Assembly: GCA_028282865.1 (NCBI GenBank)
Contig: JANQHA010000640.1
Span: 1-9,830, forward strand
DNA length: 9,830 nt
Source: Oligoflexales bacterium
GTDB lineage: Bacteria > Bdellovibrionota_B > Oligoflexia > Oligoflexales > CACXFL01
Reading direction: 5' to 3'
Shown here: in pieces, positions 1 through 6,818 of the stretch
Layout: every line of letters starts with the position of its first letter
How positions within the stretch are numbered: the stretch's first letter is position 1
Program-made: the position numbers and the translations under genes
The notes under the pieces: model-generated
The model's database searches: none
What the model was told of the DNA's origin: nothing
Seen by the model: the letters and a program-made list of their open reading frames with translations, nothing else

Positions 1-2
1 TG

Positions 3-671
3 GCTAATAACTTCGAAGGCCAGACTAACAAGATTTTCTGTGGTCCCACATCGGCTGCAATCGTGTTAAATGCTTTAAGAGTTCGAAACAGCAAGCTTCA
101 GCTCCCCCAAGATCAAACCCTACTCCAAAGTCGGGATAGAAAATACCTTCCTGGTGGTGGCAAGTGGAGCCCTTATTATGAGCGCTATACTCAAAATAAT
201 GTTTTTATTAAAAGCCCCAAATCTCGAAGCTCAGTACTGGGGAAACCGGCTAGAGATAAGCGCGGGAAGATTTTGAAAAATAAAAAAGGCAAACCAGTCA
301 AAGACTTTGGCTTTCAAATTCGTCAATTTGCTGCTCTTCTTGAAGGACATGGGTTAAACGTTAAGCTTAGAGTCGCAACGGATAAATTAGATAATAACAT
401 GATTAAAAAAGAGTTCATTGCAAACTTGAAAACCAAAGGTGACTACATTATCGCCAATTATAAAAGAGCCGTCCTAAAGCAGCCTGGAGGCGGCCATATC
501 TCACCTATTGGAGCGTACCATAAAGACTCAGACTCTTTTCTAGTACTAGATGTAACTCCTAACAAAGCCGATTGGGTTTGGGTTGATAGTGAACTTTTTA
601 TCTCAGCCATGAAGACCTTCGACACCAAAGAGAACCGAGGTTATGTACTGGTTAAAGAGGGTAAGATCTAA
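3..671 (+). CDS. Phytochelatin synthase family protein (5' end outside window)
   Basis: The frame is open from the first bases, so the gene begins before the window; a GTG at 63 is only an internal valine codon, because the conserved catalytic segment lies before it. The fragment has 222 residues. Counting from base 3, the motif FCGPTSAA places the nucleophile Cys at residue 13 (bases 39-41), GGHISPIGAYH gives the catalytic His at 165, and FLVLDVTP gives the Asp at 183. The His-to-Asp spacing of 18 is the same as in the plant enzyme AtPCS1 (His162, Asp180). Family members are papain-fold peptidases that remove glycine from glutathione; the plant enzymes also build phytochelatins for metal binding, while short bacterial forms mostly act as glutathione hydrolases. 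The Cys-to-His spacing is 152, against 106 in AtPCS1; the extra length includes a very basic stretch at about residues 78-99. A signal peptide cannot be judged because the N-terminus is missing. It converges on the next gene with a 2-base gap. Family assignment is firm; substrate is not. Confidence 0.9.
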   Translation, partial: ANNFEGQTNKIFCGPTSAAIVLNALRVRNSKLQLPQDQTLLQSRDRKYLPGGGKWSPYYERYTQNNVFIKSPKSRSSVLGKPARDKRGKILKNKKGKPVKDFGFQIRQFAALLEGHGLNVKLRVATDKLDNNMIKKEFIANLKTKGDYIIANYKRAVLKQPGGGHISPIGAYHKDSDSFLVLDVTPNKADWVWVDSELFISAMKTFDTKENRGYVLVKEGKI

Positions 672-673
672 GC

Positions 674-1582
674 CTACATATCCAAAAAAACTTGAATGAC
701 GGTTTGAACTCGTCTGGTAACGTGAGATCCATCGAGGGTTGCAATGTGAATCTGATTGGTAACCTCCTTAGCATCGTCACTTTTGTAGCAATGGATGGAT
801 CGTGATTTGAGCTGATCTTGAACACAATGCTCGGGGATAACAGCAAGTCCCATCCCACCTTCAACCATATGAATCGCTCCGGCTAAACTATTCATACGAC
901 CGACGATATTGAGTTCTGACCAACCCAACGTCTTAGCTCTAGGAAAATGAGCCTTACGCCAAAAGTCAAATAAGACACTAGCATCAGGATGTTCCACAAA
1001 TGGAAGCTCTCTGAGACTCTTTATAGAAAGATCTTTTAAAACATGCTTATTAGGCGCGACTAAAATATAACGCTCACAACAAAAAGGAGTAATTTTAATC
1101 CCTGGATGTTTTACTCCTTTTGTAACAAAACCAAAGTGAATCTCGTTGTCTAATAGTTTTTCGATCACCTGATCACTATGACACAAGGTCACATCCAGTT
1201 TTAATTTAGGAAAGTCGGATTGTCTTTTTTGCAGTAGCATCGGAAAATGAGACGACATCAAACAACTAGCCGGCATTGCATAAGAAACTTCTCCACTTAA
1301 CGAATGATCCTGGGAACTAATGCTATCCTTAAGCTCTTCGACCTCATCAAGATACTTATCAATATAAGTCCGAAGGGCACTCCCTGCATCGGTCAAGAAG
1401 ACTTTTTTATTTACCCGTTCAAATAACGGCACCCCAAGCTGTCTCTCTAACTTCGAGATATGCTGACTAATGCCAGATTGGGTTAACCCAGCTTTCTTTG
1501 CCGCCAAGGTAAAATTCAGCAGCTCACTTGCAACCCAAAAAGCCTTAAAAGAGTGGGTGTCTAAACTATCGAAGTCTCTCAT
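674..1582 (-). CDS. LysR-family transcriptional regulator
   Basis: This 302-residue protein has the usual length and layout of a LysR-type regulator. An N-terminal winged helix-turn-helix spans about residues 8-66, with the recognition region TLAAKKAGLTQSGISQHISK at 26-45 followed by the family signature LGVPLFER. A linker helix lies at about 66-95, then a periplasmic-binding-protein-like effector domain to the end. The start is ambiguous: the frame stays open to a TTG at 1633, with ATGs at 1606, 1591 and 1582. I chose 1582 because it gives the standard 7-10 residues before the first helix and has a GGAT-type site 6-7 bases upstream; the others lack a Shine-Dalgarno. The gene is divergent from the secreted HAD-like gene at 1716 and is likely to control it and itself, which is inferred from layout and the dyad in between. 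The effector is unknown. Its 3' end abuts the phytochelatin synthase gene on the other strand. Confidence 0.93.
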   Translation of the reverse strand: MRDFDSLDTHSFKAFWVASELLNFTLAAKKAGLTQSGISQHISKLERQLGVPLFERVNKKVFLTDAGSALRTYIDKYLDEVEELKDSISSQDHSLSGEVSYAMPASCLMSSHFPMLLQKRQSDFPKLKLDVTLCHSDQVIEKLLDNEIHFGFVTKGVKHPGIKITPFCCERYILVAPNKHVLKDLSIKSLRELPFVEHPDASVLFDFWRKAHFPRAKTLGWSELNIVGRMNSLAGAIHMVEGGMGLAVIPEHCVQDQLKSRSIHCYKSDDAKEVTNQIHIATLDGSHVTRRVQTVIQVFLDM

Positions 1583-1620
1583 TTTATCCATCCGACATTC
1601 AATCATTTTTTTTGATCGAT

Positions 1621-1650
1621 TTGATAAAAACAAATAATTTCACGAATCAA
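1621..1650 (-). promoter_or_regulatory. Possible promoter of the LysR-family gene
   Basis: On the minus strand TTGATT (1645-1650) and TATCAA (1621-1626) are separated by 18 bases; each matches four of six consensus positions. The candidate lies directly next to the LysR-type dyad at 1657-1669, which would suit autorepression. Weak match, reported because of the context. Confidence 0.3.
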
Positions 1651-1656
1651 TTACTA

Positions 1657-1669
1657 TTGAATACATTCA
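1657..1669. promoter_or_regulatory. Candidate LysR-type operator (T-N11-A dyad)
   Basis: TTGAATACATTCA contains TGAAT and ATTCA as perfect inverted arms around AC and fits the T-N11-A pattern of LysR binding sites. It sits between the regulator gene and the divergent gene at 1716, about 47 bases before the latter's start codon, the usual place for a LysR control site. The arms are short and the surrounding DNA is AT-rich, so chance cannot be excluded. Confidence 0.45.
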
Positions 1670-1701
1670 TCTCTGTCAAGAATCAACTATCACTTAACTA
1701 A

Positions 1702-1708
1702 GAGGGAG
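1702..1708 (+). promoter_or_regulatory. Ribosome binding site of the HAD-like gene
   Basis: GAGGGAG lies 7 bases before the ATG at 1716 and fixes that start codon, which also gives a complete signal peptide. Confidence 0.75.
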
Positions 1709-1715
1709 TACATTA

Positions 1716-2489
1716 ATGCCTAAAACATTCATCACATCACTTATGGTCTTCACTGCATTCCAGGCATACGCAGAAGTGAAAGAAACTAAATTCATCAAAG
1801 ATGCACTTCAAAATACAAAAGCAGAAGACATCATCATACTGGATATAGATAATACCATCTTAGAACCGATGCAAACTCTAGGAAGCGATCAATGGTTTGG
1901 TTATTTAGTAAAAAAATTTAGGAAAGAAGGGCTCAGTCAAGATCGTGCCATCGACGAAGCTATTAAAAATTGGCTCAAAGTTCAGAGAGTTACAAAGGTT
2001 CAGCCGGTAGAAATTAGCACCCCCAAACTAATTAAAAGTGTTCAACTTAAAGGTGCTATAGTTATTGGCCTTACCGCTCGACCGGTCGACCTTAAAAAAA
2101 CGACTATAAAACAGCTTAAATCGGTCAATATTCAATTTAAAAGTTACGGCTTCATTTATAGCGGTGACCAGACGGTAGACTTTCATGGCGGTGTGCTCTT
2201 CGTCGGTCCTAAAAATAATAAGGGGATCATTCTCTCTCAATTCTTTAAAAATATGGGCATCAAACCGAAGCGTCTTATCTTTGTCGATGACAAGAAAAAA
2301 CATGTAAATAATATGGATGAAGTCTTCTCTAAAATAGGTTTAACAAACATCAACTTTAGATACTCCGCTGCCGATGAAAAAGTAAAATCTTTCTCACAAG
2401 AAATCGCCGAAATACAGTGGAAGTATTTTACAAACTCTCAGGAATCTCTAATAACTGACGAAGAGGCTGAACAACTGATCGATAACTAG
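1716..2489 (+). CDS. Secreted HAD-superfamily protein, DUF2608-like
   Basis: The protein has 257 residues. The N-terminus is a signal peptide with a hydrophobic core and an AYA cleavage site after residue 19, so the mature protein should be periplasmic or exported. The mature part carries the HAD phosphatase motifs: DIDNT at 43-47 (nucleophile Asp43, acid/base Asp45), the motif II Thr120 in GLTARP, a Lys at 166 or 169 as motif III, and the metal-binding Asp191-Asp192 in FVDDKKKHV. All catalytic positions are intact, so an active phosphohydrolase is likely. The order of motifs and the secreted nature fit the DUF2608 group known from Legionella, Chlamydiae and Bdellovibrio-like bacteria, whose substrate I do not know. 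It stands alone and is divergent from a LysR-family gene that probably regulates it. The C-terminal 20 residues are acidic and probably disordered. Other secreted acid phosphatase families are an alternative. Confidence 0.85.
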   Translation: MPKTFITSLMVFTAFQAYAEVKETKFIKDALQNTKAEDIIILDIDNTILEPMQTLGSDQWFGYLVKKFRKEGLSQDRAIDEAIKNWLKVQRVTKVQPVEISTPKLIKSVQLKGAIVIGLTARPVDLKKTTIKQLKSVNIQFKSYGFIYSGDQTVDFHGGVLFVGPKNNKGIILSQFFKNMGIKPKRLIFVDDKKKHVNNMDEVFSKIGLTNINFRYSAADEKVKSFSQEIAEIQWKYFTNSQESLITDEEAEQLIDN

Positions 2490-2567
2490 TAACCTGTCTC
2501 CTCGGCGAAATTACTCTAGCTCAAAGAGAGAAAGTGTGTCTATAGAAGGATCGCAATCAATATCCAG

Positions 2568-2595
2568 CCCACAGCGTTCATTTATGAGCGCTGGG
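2568..2595. terminator. Stem-loop between convergent genes (weak terminator candidate)
   Basis: CAGCGTTCA at 2572-2580 pairs with TGAGCGCTG at 2585-2593 around a 4-base loop, with one G-T wobble; a bulged A at 2571 allows two more C-G pairs. It lies between the 3' ends of the HAD-like gene and the transporter-like gene, where a shared terminator is expected. No T-run follows on either strand, so it may instead be an mRNA-end stabilising hairpin or act with Rho. Confidence 0.4.
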
Positions 2596-2620
2596 AGCCT
2601 CCATATGTCCAGCTTATAAA

Positions 2621-4834
2621 TTAACCCGTAGTAGCTGCTCTCGCATAGAAATACTTCCATAATGTTGCATTATAAGAGCCTGACAAGGCTGTTAAGTGTA
2701 CCTGCTTCAGCATGGATTTCTGGTCATCATCAGCTTGGTTGATATCCTTGATCGAATCCAAAACCAAATCAAAAGATGGGTCTGAACGCATATAAAATAA
2801 CTGAAGAAATAAAGCGTGTTGAAAGACTCTCATTTGACTCTTAGATCTTGAATTAGCTGTGATACTCCAAAATGAAAACTTACCCCGCATAAGGCGAGCA
2901 GTAGAGTCATTTATAATATCTCTACCAGCCAACAAAACAGCGGTTCTTAAGTCTAGATGTCTCAAAACTGCCCGGTACTCTTCGGCATCTTCATAGTTAT
3001 GCTCGATCATGGCTTTAAGAAAGGGCTTTAAGTCTAGACCGTCGTCACCGAGACAATTCCAAAGACATGGAGAGTCTTGATAGTCGTATACTTCTAAGAT
3101 CTCTATATACTTCGCAATAGTCTTTTTAAAGTCCAAAGCCAAAAGCTGAGAAATCTTAGTTAAAACTATTTCATCATCACCTCGCCCTAAGTTTTGCCTT
3201 AAAACAGATTTAATCTTCCGTTTAGAATGACACCGCAGGCCCTCAGTATTGAGATTGCCGTAAATACTATCGATATAAATTTCTTTTATAGCTGCATTCG
3301 ATATATCAATATTGCTAGAGTCTTTAAGGTTCCACAAGAAAGGGAGTAAATGAGACATTGATAAATCACCAATAATACGGACGCCCTGAATCACATTCAT
3401 AGAATTGGAGTGATGAAGCAGATTATAATGCTTACGAACGGTGTCGTGTAAAACCTTCGAATCAAACGACTGATATCCCTGTATGATATCCTCCACCTCG
3501 TCTTTGGTAGCATCGTCTATACTATCGACCTTATAAGTAATAGCCTTTACCGACTCTAAATCGATTCTTTTACGACCAACAAGGCTATAAGGAGCTAGCC
3601 AGGAATTCATAGTCCAATCTTTATTAAAGTTTTCTTTAAATTGGTTCCATAAGTTACCAATGTAGTGACGGTCAAAATCTATTAGAACAAAGAACAATGG
3701 CATCGTACATAAAACTAACAGCACTGAATAGTGCGTAAGGCCTAGGTACTGCTTAAATATACTTAGCAAACCACTGACAACCAAACTCGAGACAGAAGCT
3801 ACCAAGAAGGTCAATGTGACTATATTCTTCTTTCTCGCATCAGGTAGTGGCACCAAGCATCGCCTTGTTATCGGAATCTGTAGGCAGGTATTAAAAACTT
3901 TAAAAAACACAAAGAGCCCTACAAATGATAGAATACCACCATACACCATGGTACCGATCAACAGCGCCATAATCCCAATAGGTAAAAATGATAATAGAGT
4001 GGATGGCTTAAGGCCAAAAAAGCGATAGGTAATCTTTTGAAAGACCAAAGAACATATAATAGTGGCAAAACTAGTTATACTAATAATGGATGATACTTCA
4101 GTAACGCTGCTATACTCCTGGCTCAACCCAACATAGAAAATATTTTCCACTAGAAATTTTGCAGCAAAAGCCCAAGACATTATAATAATAACCGATCGAA
4201 CTAATAGATTATCTTTGACAAAGGTGACACTATCGAGAAACTCTCGAACCTTCCGGCGACGCGATAACGATTTAATATCTAGCTGAATATAACGCTTCAC
4301 GATCGCCAAAAAAGTGGCCATATGACTTCCAAGAAGTAACCAAATTAACAGAGGAACCATATGCAGGAGCTGAAACTTGACCGAAGACCAAATAACTAGA
4401 GAAGAAATGATCCTAGCCGACAGATCTACAGTCATTTGTTTTTGAAATACAGTTGAGAACGAGCTACCAGGAACAATCGATTGGATTAGGTTGCCATTAA
4501 TCGTGCCACTAATCACATCAACAGCTAGAACACTAACAGTATAAATAAATATCAGATCCGGAGAGTCAAAATATATGCCTTGTAAAACAGATACAATTAA
4601 AAGAAACCCAGCAATAGCAGTATAAGTTAAGTATGAGCTCATCTCCTTCTGAAGGATTATCAATATATAAATAAAAATTACTGTGACAGTTCCAATAAAG
4701 AAAATCCCAGAGTAAGCTTTGCTGCCTAGATGGGAGATAAATAGTGACGCGCTGTATAAAAGAGATAAATTTAAAGAAAAACTTCGAAAAAAGTTATTGG
4801 CTAACAGTAATTTTTGCAAATTATTTGACATCAT
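2621..4834 (-). CDS. Polytopic transporter-like membrane protein with C-terminal HEAT-like repeat domain
   Basis: The protein has 737 residues in two parts. Residues 1-390 hold about 12 hydrophobic segments (near 18-37, 41-62, 68-86, 93-112, 136-155, 158-178, 212-232, 244-265, 277-297, 300-318, 338-360 and 366-386), with a basic loop RYIQLDIKSLSRRRKVRE at 181-198 between the two halves. This is the layout of MFS carriers and of the Npt1/Npt2 ATP/ADP-translocase-like group. Residues 400-737 are soluble and predicted helical; VIQGVRIIGDLSMSHLLPFL at 481-500, followed by AAIKEIY, resembles a HEAT repeat. Proteins joining such a membrane part to HEAT repeats occur in several Gram-negative groups, often with a cyclic-nucleotide-binding domain, which I do not see here. 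The ATG lies 14 bases inside the preceding receptor gene, and a second ATG follows at once, so translation is probably coupled. A role as a carrier, or as a receptor-coupled membrane effector, is inference; the substrate is unknown. Confidence 0.75.
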   Translation of the reverse strand: MMSNNLQKLLLANNFFRSFSLNLSLLYSASLFISHLGSKAYSGIFFIGTVTVIFIYILIILQKEMSSYLTYTAIAGFLLIVSVLQGIYFDSPDLIFIYTVSVLAVDVISGTINGNLIQSIVPGSSFSTVFQKQMTVDLSARIISSLVIWSSVKFQLLHMVPLLIWLLLGSHMATFLAIVKRYIQLDIKSLSRRRKVREFLDSVTFVKDNLLVRSVIIIMSWAFAAKFLVENIFYVGLSQEYSSVTEVSSIISITSFATIICSLVFQKITYRFFGLKPSTLLSFLPIGIMALLIGTMVYGGILSFVGLFVFFKVFNTCLQIPITRRCLVPLPDARKKNIVTLTFLVASVSSLVVSGLLSIFKQYLGLTHYSVLLVLCTMPLFFVLIDFDRHYIGNLWNQFKENFNKDWTMNSWLAPYSLVGRKRIDLESVKAITYKVDSIDDATKDEVEDIIQGYQSFDSKVLHDTVRKHYNLLHHSNSMNVIQGVRIIGDLSMSHLLPFLWNLKDSSNIDISNAAIKEIYIDSIYGNLNTEGLRCHSKRKIKSVLRQNLGRGDDEIVLTKISQLLALDFKKTIAKYIEILEVYDYQDSPCLWNCLGDDGLDLKPFLKAMIEHNYEDAEEYRAVLRHLDLRTAVLLAGRDIINDSTARLMRGKFSFWSITANSRSKSQMRVFQHALFLQLFYMRSDPSFDLVLDSIKDINQADDDQKSMLKQVHLTALSGSYNATLWKYFYARAATTG

Positions 4835-5963
4835 CTCTCATCCGTTCACTCCATAGATGCCCCAATGTCTTATCTTTGACAATCTTTGCTCTGATCTGAT
4901 CTAACTGCTTAACATACTCAGCTAGTTCGTCATCGCGGTCAGACAAAGATAATGCTTCATACTTTCCGCGATTGATATCTTTGATATATTTACCCATATC
5001 TTCAATTGGTAATGCTAACCTTTTGGAAGTGTAGCGAGATATTGCTATTATAAAGATAAAACAAAATAGATAAGTACTTATCAGATACCTTATAATTTTA
5101 TTTCTTGTTTGATAGATAATTTTTTTATGAACAGCCAGAGTAGCTGTTAGAGTCAACCCCTTGATCCGGTATGATATCATGACATAGTCTGGCTCTTCAC
5201 GAATATACCAGACATTATTACCTTTTGTTTGGGTGCCAGGACCGTATTTGTAATATTCCATAATTTCTTTGCTAACCACCTGCTCGGCGGCCGAATCAGA
5301 ACTATTTGCCGAAGCAATAATATTTCCAGCTCGATCGCTAATTAGTAAAAAATTTGCCTCTGATAAGTTTAACCCCTTAAACAAATGGTTGATGTCACGA
5401 TGGTGGGGAAAGATCCCTCCAGAAATAACTGCAGTGACTAGCCCCGATTTCTTATTTATCACCGGAACAATATAAGTCTGAAAAAGATTGCCATTTGAAG
5501 TGGTAAATGTTTCGGAAATTAGCGGTCTTTTTTCGCGTAAAACCTGATGAAAAAGAGCAGCAAAGTTTTTAGGGTGATCACTAAAGATCGTTCGAGTTTG
5601 CTTGTAGCTAGGAGTTCCATCTCGCCGTAGCGTGAAAAATACTTGGCCTGACGGTTTATAGACATGAATCGTCGAATAAATTCTCTCAAAGCGAAAAAAG
5701 TTCTTAGTAGATTCCACCGACTTCGCTAAGTTCAGTGTGGAAAAACCCTCAGCTATAGCAAGCTCCTCCAAAACTCGGAGCTGAGCGTGATAATTCGAAT
5801 AAATATTATTGGTCACCATAACTAAGGTGTTTTTGCGATCTTGAATGACAAAATCCTCGACAAACCGGTCAGCGACATAAGCCACCACTACCGCAATAAA
5901 TAGAAAAAATATGCTATTTATCAGTATCAGCCTTGAAAATATGGTTCCTTGTATAGATTTCAT
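4821..5963 (-). CDS. Membrane receptor with Cache-like sensor and HAMP domain, no output domain
   Basis: This 380-residue protein has a first membrane helix at about 11-32, an extracytoplasmic region at 33-285, a second membrane helix at about 290-309, and a HAMP domain at about 310-365 with the conserved Pro319 and the DDEL turn at 344-347. The sensor region looks like a double Cache fold: a long helix at about 35-70, a distal part including VYKPSGQVFFTLRRDG at 101-116 and LVTAVISGGI at 175-184, and a proximal part with FLLISDRAGNIIASAN at 205-220. This is the N-terminal half of a chemoreceptor, histidine kinase or cyclase, but the chain stops about 15 residues after HAMP. No kinase, cyclase, GGDEF or chemoreceptor signalling domain follows in any frame; the next gene starts inside its last codons. 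It probably signals to a partner, most simply the co-encoded transporter-like protein. The ligand is unknown. No good Shine-Dalgarno precedes the ATG. Confidence 0.85.
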   Translation of the reverse strand: MKSIQGTIFSRLILINSIFFLFIAVVVAYVADRFVEDFVIQDRKNTLVMVTNNIYSNYHAQLRVLEELAIAEGFSTLNLAKSVESTKNFFRFERIYSTIHVYKPSGQVFFTLRRDGTPSYKQTRTIFSDHPKNFAALFHQVLREKRPLISETFTTSNGNLFQTYIVPVINKKSGLVTAVISGGIFPHHRDINHLFKGLNLSEANFLLISDRAGNIIASANSSDSAAEQVVSKEIMEYYKYGPGTQTKGNNVWYIREEPDYVMISYRIKGLTLTATLAVHKKIIYQTRNKIIRYLISTYLFCFIFIIAISRYTSKRLALPIEDMGKYIKDINRGKYEALSLSDRDDELAEYVKQLDQIRAKIVKDKTLGHLWSERMRDDVK

Positions 5964-5991
5964 AATATTTCAATAAAATTTTAGTGGAACG

Positions 5992-6019
5992 GCATTATAT
6001 GTATAACCTCTTATAATGC
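5992..6019. repeat. Inverted repeat spanning the divergent promoter region
   Basis: GCATTATA (5992-5999) and TATAATGC (6012-6019) are perfect 8-base inverted arms 12 bases apart. Each arm contains a TATAAT, one reading toward the receptor gene and one reading rightward. The arrangement could be an operator or simply two opposed -10 boxes. Confidence 0.55.
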
Positions 6020-6021
6020 AA
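5994..6021 (-). promoter_or_regulatory. Candidate promoter of the receptor/transporter operon
   Basis: On the minus strand TTGCAT (6016-6021) and a perfect TATAAT (5994-5999) are separated by 16 bases, about 30 bases before the receptor start codon. The -10 box lies in the left arm of the inverted repeat at 5992-6019. The -35 match is partial. Confidence 0.5.
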
Positions 6022-6120
6022 TGAGAAAAATATATTGCCTGGAACGGACCGCCACAAGTCTGAACCGCGCTTAGCGGTGCTGGCTCCTAGGGTATCTAGA
6101 GGCTAGTCACTTAAGAGCCT

Positions 6121-6140
6121 TAGACGTCTAGAATCTAGAC
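6121..6140. promoter_or_regulatory. Two overlapping perfect palindromes, possible operator
   Basis: TAGACGTCTA (6121-6130) is a perfect 10-base palindrome, and it overlaps GTCTAGA-A-TCTAGAC (6126-6140), which has perfect 7-base arms around one base. They lie about 100 bases before the lipoprotein start codon. This looks like an operator for a dimeric regulator; alternatively the RNA could form a short hairpin, but the one-base centre disfavours that. Confidence 0.45.
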
Positions 6141-6223
6141 ATATAAAAATTATTAATAGTAATATTAGATACTTATGTAGGGGCCAGAATTTGCATTAAT
6201 AGGTATATACACAAAAACACATC

Positions 6224-6230
6224 GGAGGAG
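6224..6230 (+). promoter_or_regulatory. Ribosome binding site of the lipoprotein gene
   Basis: GGAGGAG lies 7 bases before the ATG at 6238. It is a near-perfect Shine-Dalgarno and supports a short gene that has no recognisable homologue. Confidence 0.85.
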
Positions 6231-6237
6231 ACTAGAC

Positions 6238-6795
6238 ATGGCCCTACTACGAGTCCTAGTATATTCATTATTCTTAGTTAGCTGTGGAGTACAAAACGGA
6301 GCTGATAGTCAGCTATCCCAACAGAAAACTATTCCGGGGAAAAATGATCACCGCCGCATACTCAAAGTCCAAAGTGAAGGTAAACTTTCTGAAATAGTAC
6401 TCAATTTCGAAGAAAGAACTATAAGCCTTGATAAGCAAACTATGAATATCGATAAGTGGGTTAGGTGCCTTGGACTATTTCCTATGCCAACAGAAGACCA
6501 ACGGACAAAAGAAGAAATAAAGACTTATAGAAGTGTCGCTGCTTTTGCTCAAAACTCTATTATGTCAAGCTTCGACTACGGACAAGATACTACCACAAAA
6601 AAGTTTTTAGCATCTTATGGGACAAATCCTCACAGCATGAGTTTTGCGTCTCACGCTGCTAGAGAAGAAATCGTCGTGACAGCGCACAGCACAAGTGCAA
6701 AAGCAATTGTGATCTTATGGATGTTCCCATTTGATCACCGGGGAATCTGCGACAACAGAAGTGTTGATATCATTCAAACAAACTATATCCCCTAA
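6238..6795 (+). CDS. Putative lipoprotein of unknown function
   Basis: The 185-residue product begins with a short signal of 15 residues, MALLRVLVYSLFLVS, followed by Cys16; Leu13-Val14-Ser15-Cys16 fits the lipobox, so the protein should be lipid-anchored after cleavage. The residues after Cys16 are polar (GVQNGADSQLSQQ), a typical flexible linker, with no Asp at +2, which would favour the outer membrane under the E. coli sorting rule. Two further cysteines, Cys77 and Cys171, lie in short motifs (DKWVRCLGLF and HRGICDNRS) near the two ends of the mature domain and could form a disulfide. I recognise no family. It has a strong ribosome binding site and its own terminator and so is probably a single-gene unit, divergent from the receptor/transporter operon. 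The palindromes upstream suggest regulated expression. Confidence 0.75.
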   Translation: MALLRVLVYSLFLVSCGVQNGADSQLSQQKTIPGKNDHRRILKVQSEGKLSEIVLNFEERTISLDKQTMNIDKWVRCLGLFPMPTEDQRTKEEIKTYRSVAAFAQNSIMSSFDYGQDTTTKKFLASYGTNPHSMSFASHAAREEIVVTAHSTSAKAIVILWMFPFDHRGICDNRSVDIIQTNYIP

Positions 6796-6818
6796 ACCGC
6801 AGGTACAATAACAGCAAA

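Larger units (their letters stand above)
5985..6047. repeat. Pair of 8-base direct repeats TGGAACGG
   Basis: TGGAACGG occurs at 5985-5992 and again at 6040-6047, 55 bases apart, flanking the inverted repeat that contains the TATAAT boxes. The spacing is close to five helical turns, so both copies would face the same side of the DNA. A binding site for a regulator is possible but unproven. Confidence 0.45.

Noticed and set aside
1583..1633. Longer LysR protein starting at TTG 1633 or ATG 1606
   Set aside because: The extra N-terminal residues are not typical of the family and neither start has a ribosome binding site; the ATG at 1582 gives the usual length. The start remains uncertain.
4600..4900. 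The receptor as a frameshifted fragment of a longer kinase, cyclase or chemoreceptor
   Set aside because: The downstream frames contain no signalling-domain residues; the next gene starts at once with a clear membrane helix and its own tandem ATGs.
6041..6063. GGAAC followed by TCTGA, as in extracytoplasmic sigma (RpoE-type) promoters
   Set aside because: The two elements are only 11 bases apart, against about 16 in real promoters, and the GGAACTT element is incomplete.
6064..6078. ACCGC-GCTTA-GCGGT hairpin in the divergent gap as a terminator or small RNA end
   Set aside because: The stem has only 5 pairs and no T-run follows on either strand.
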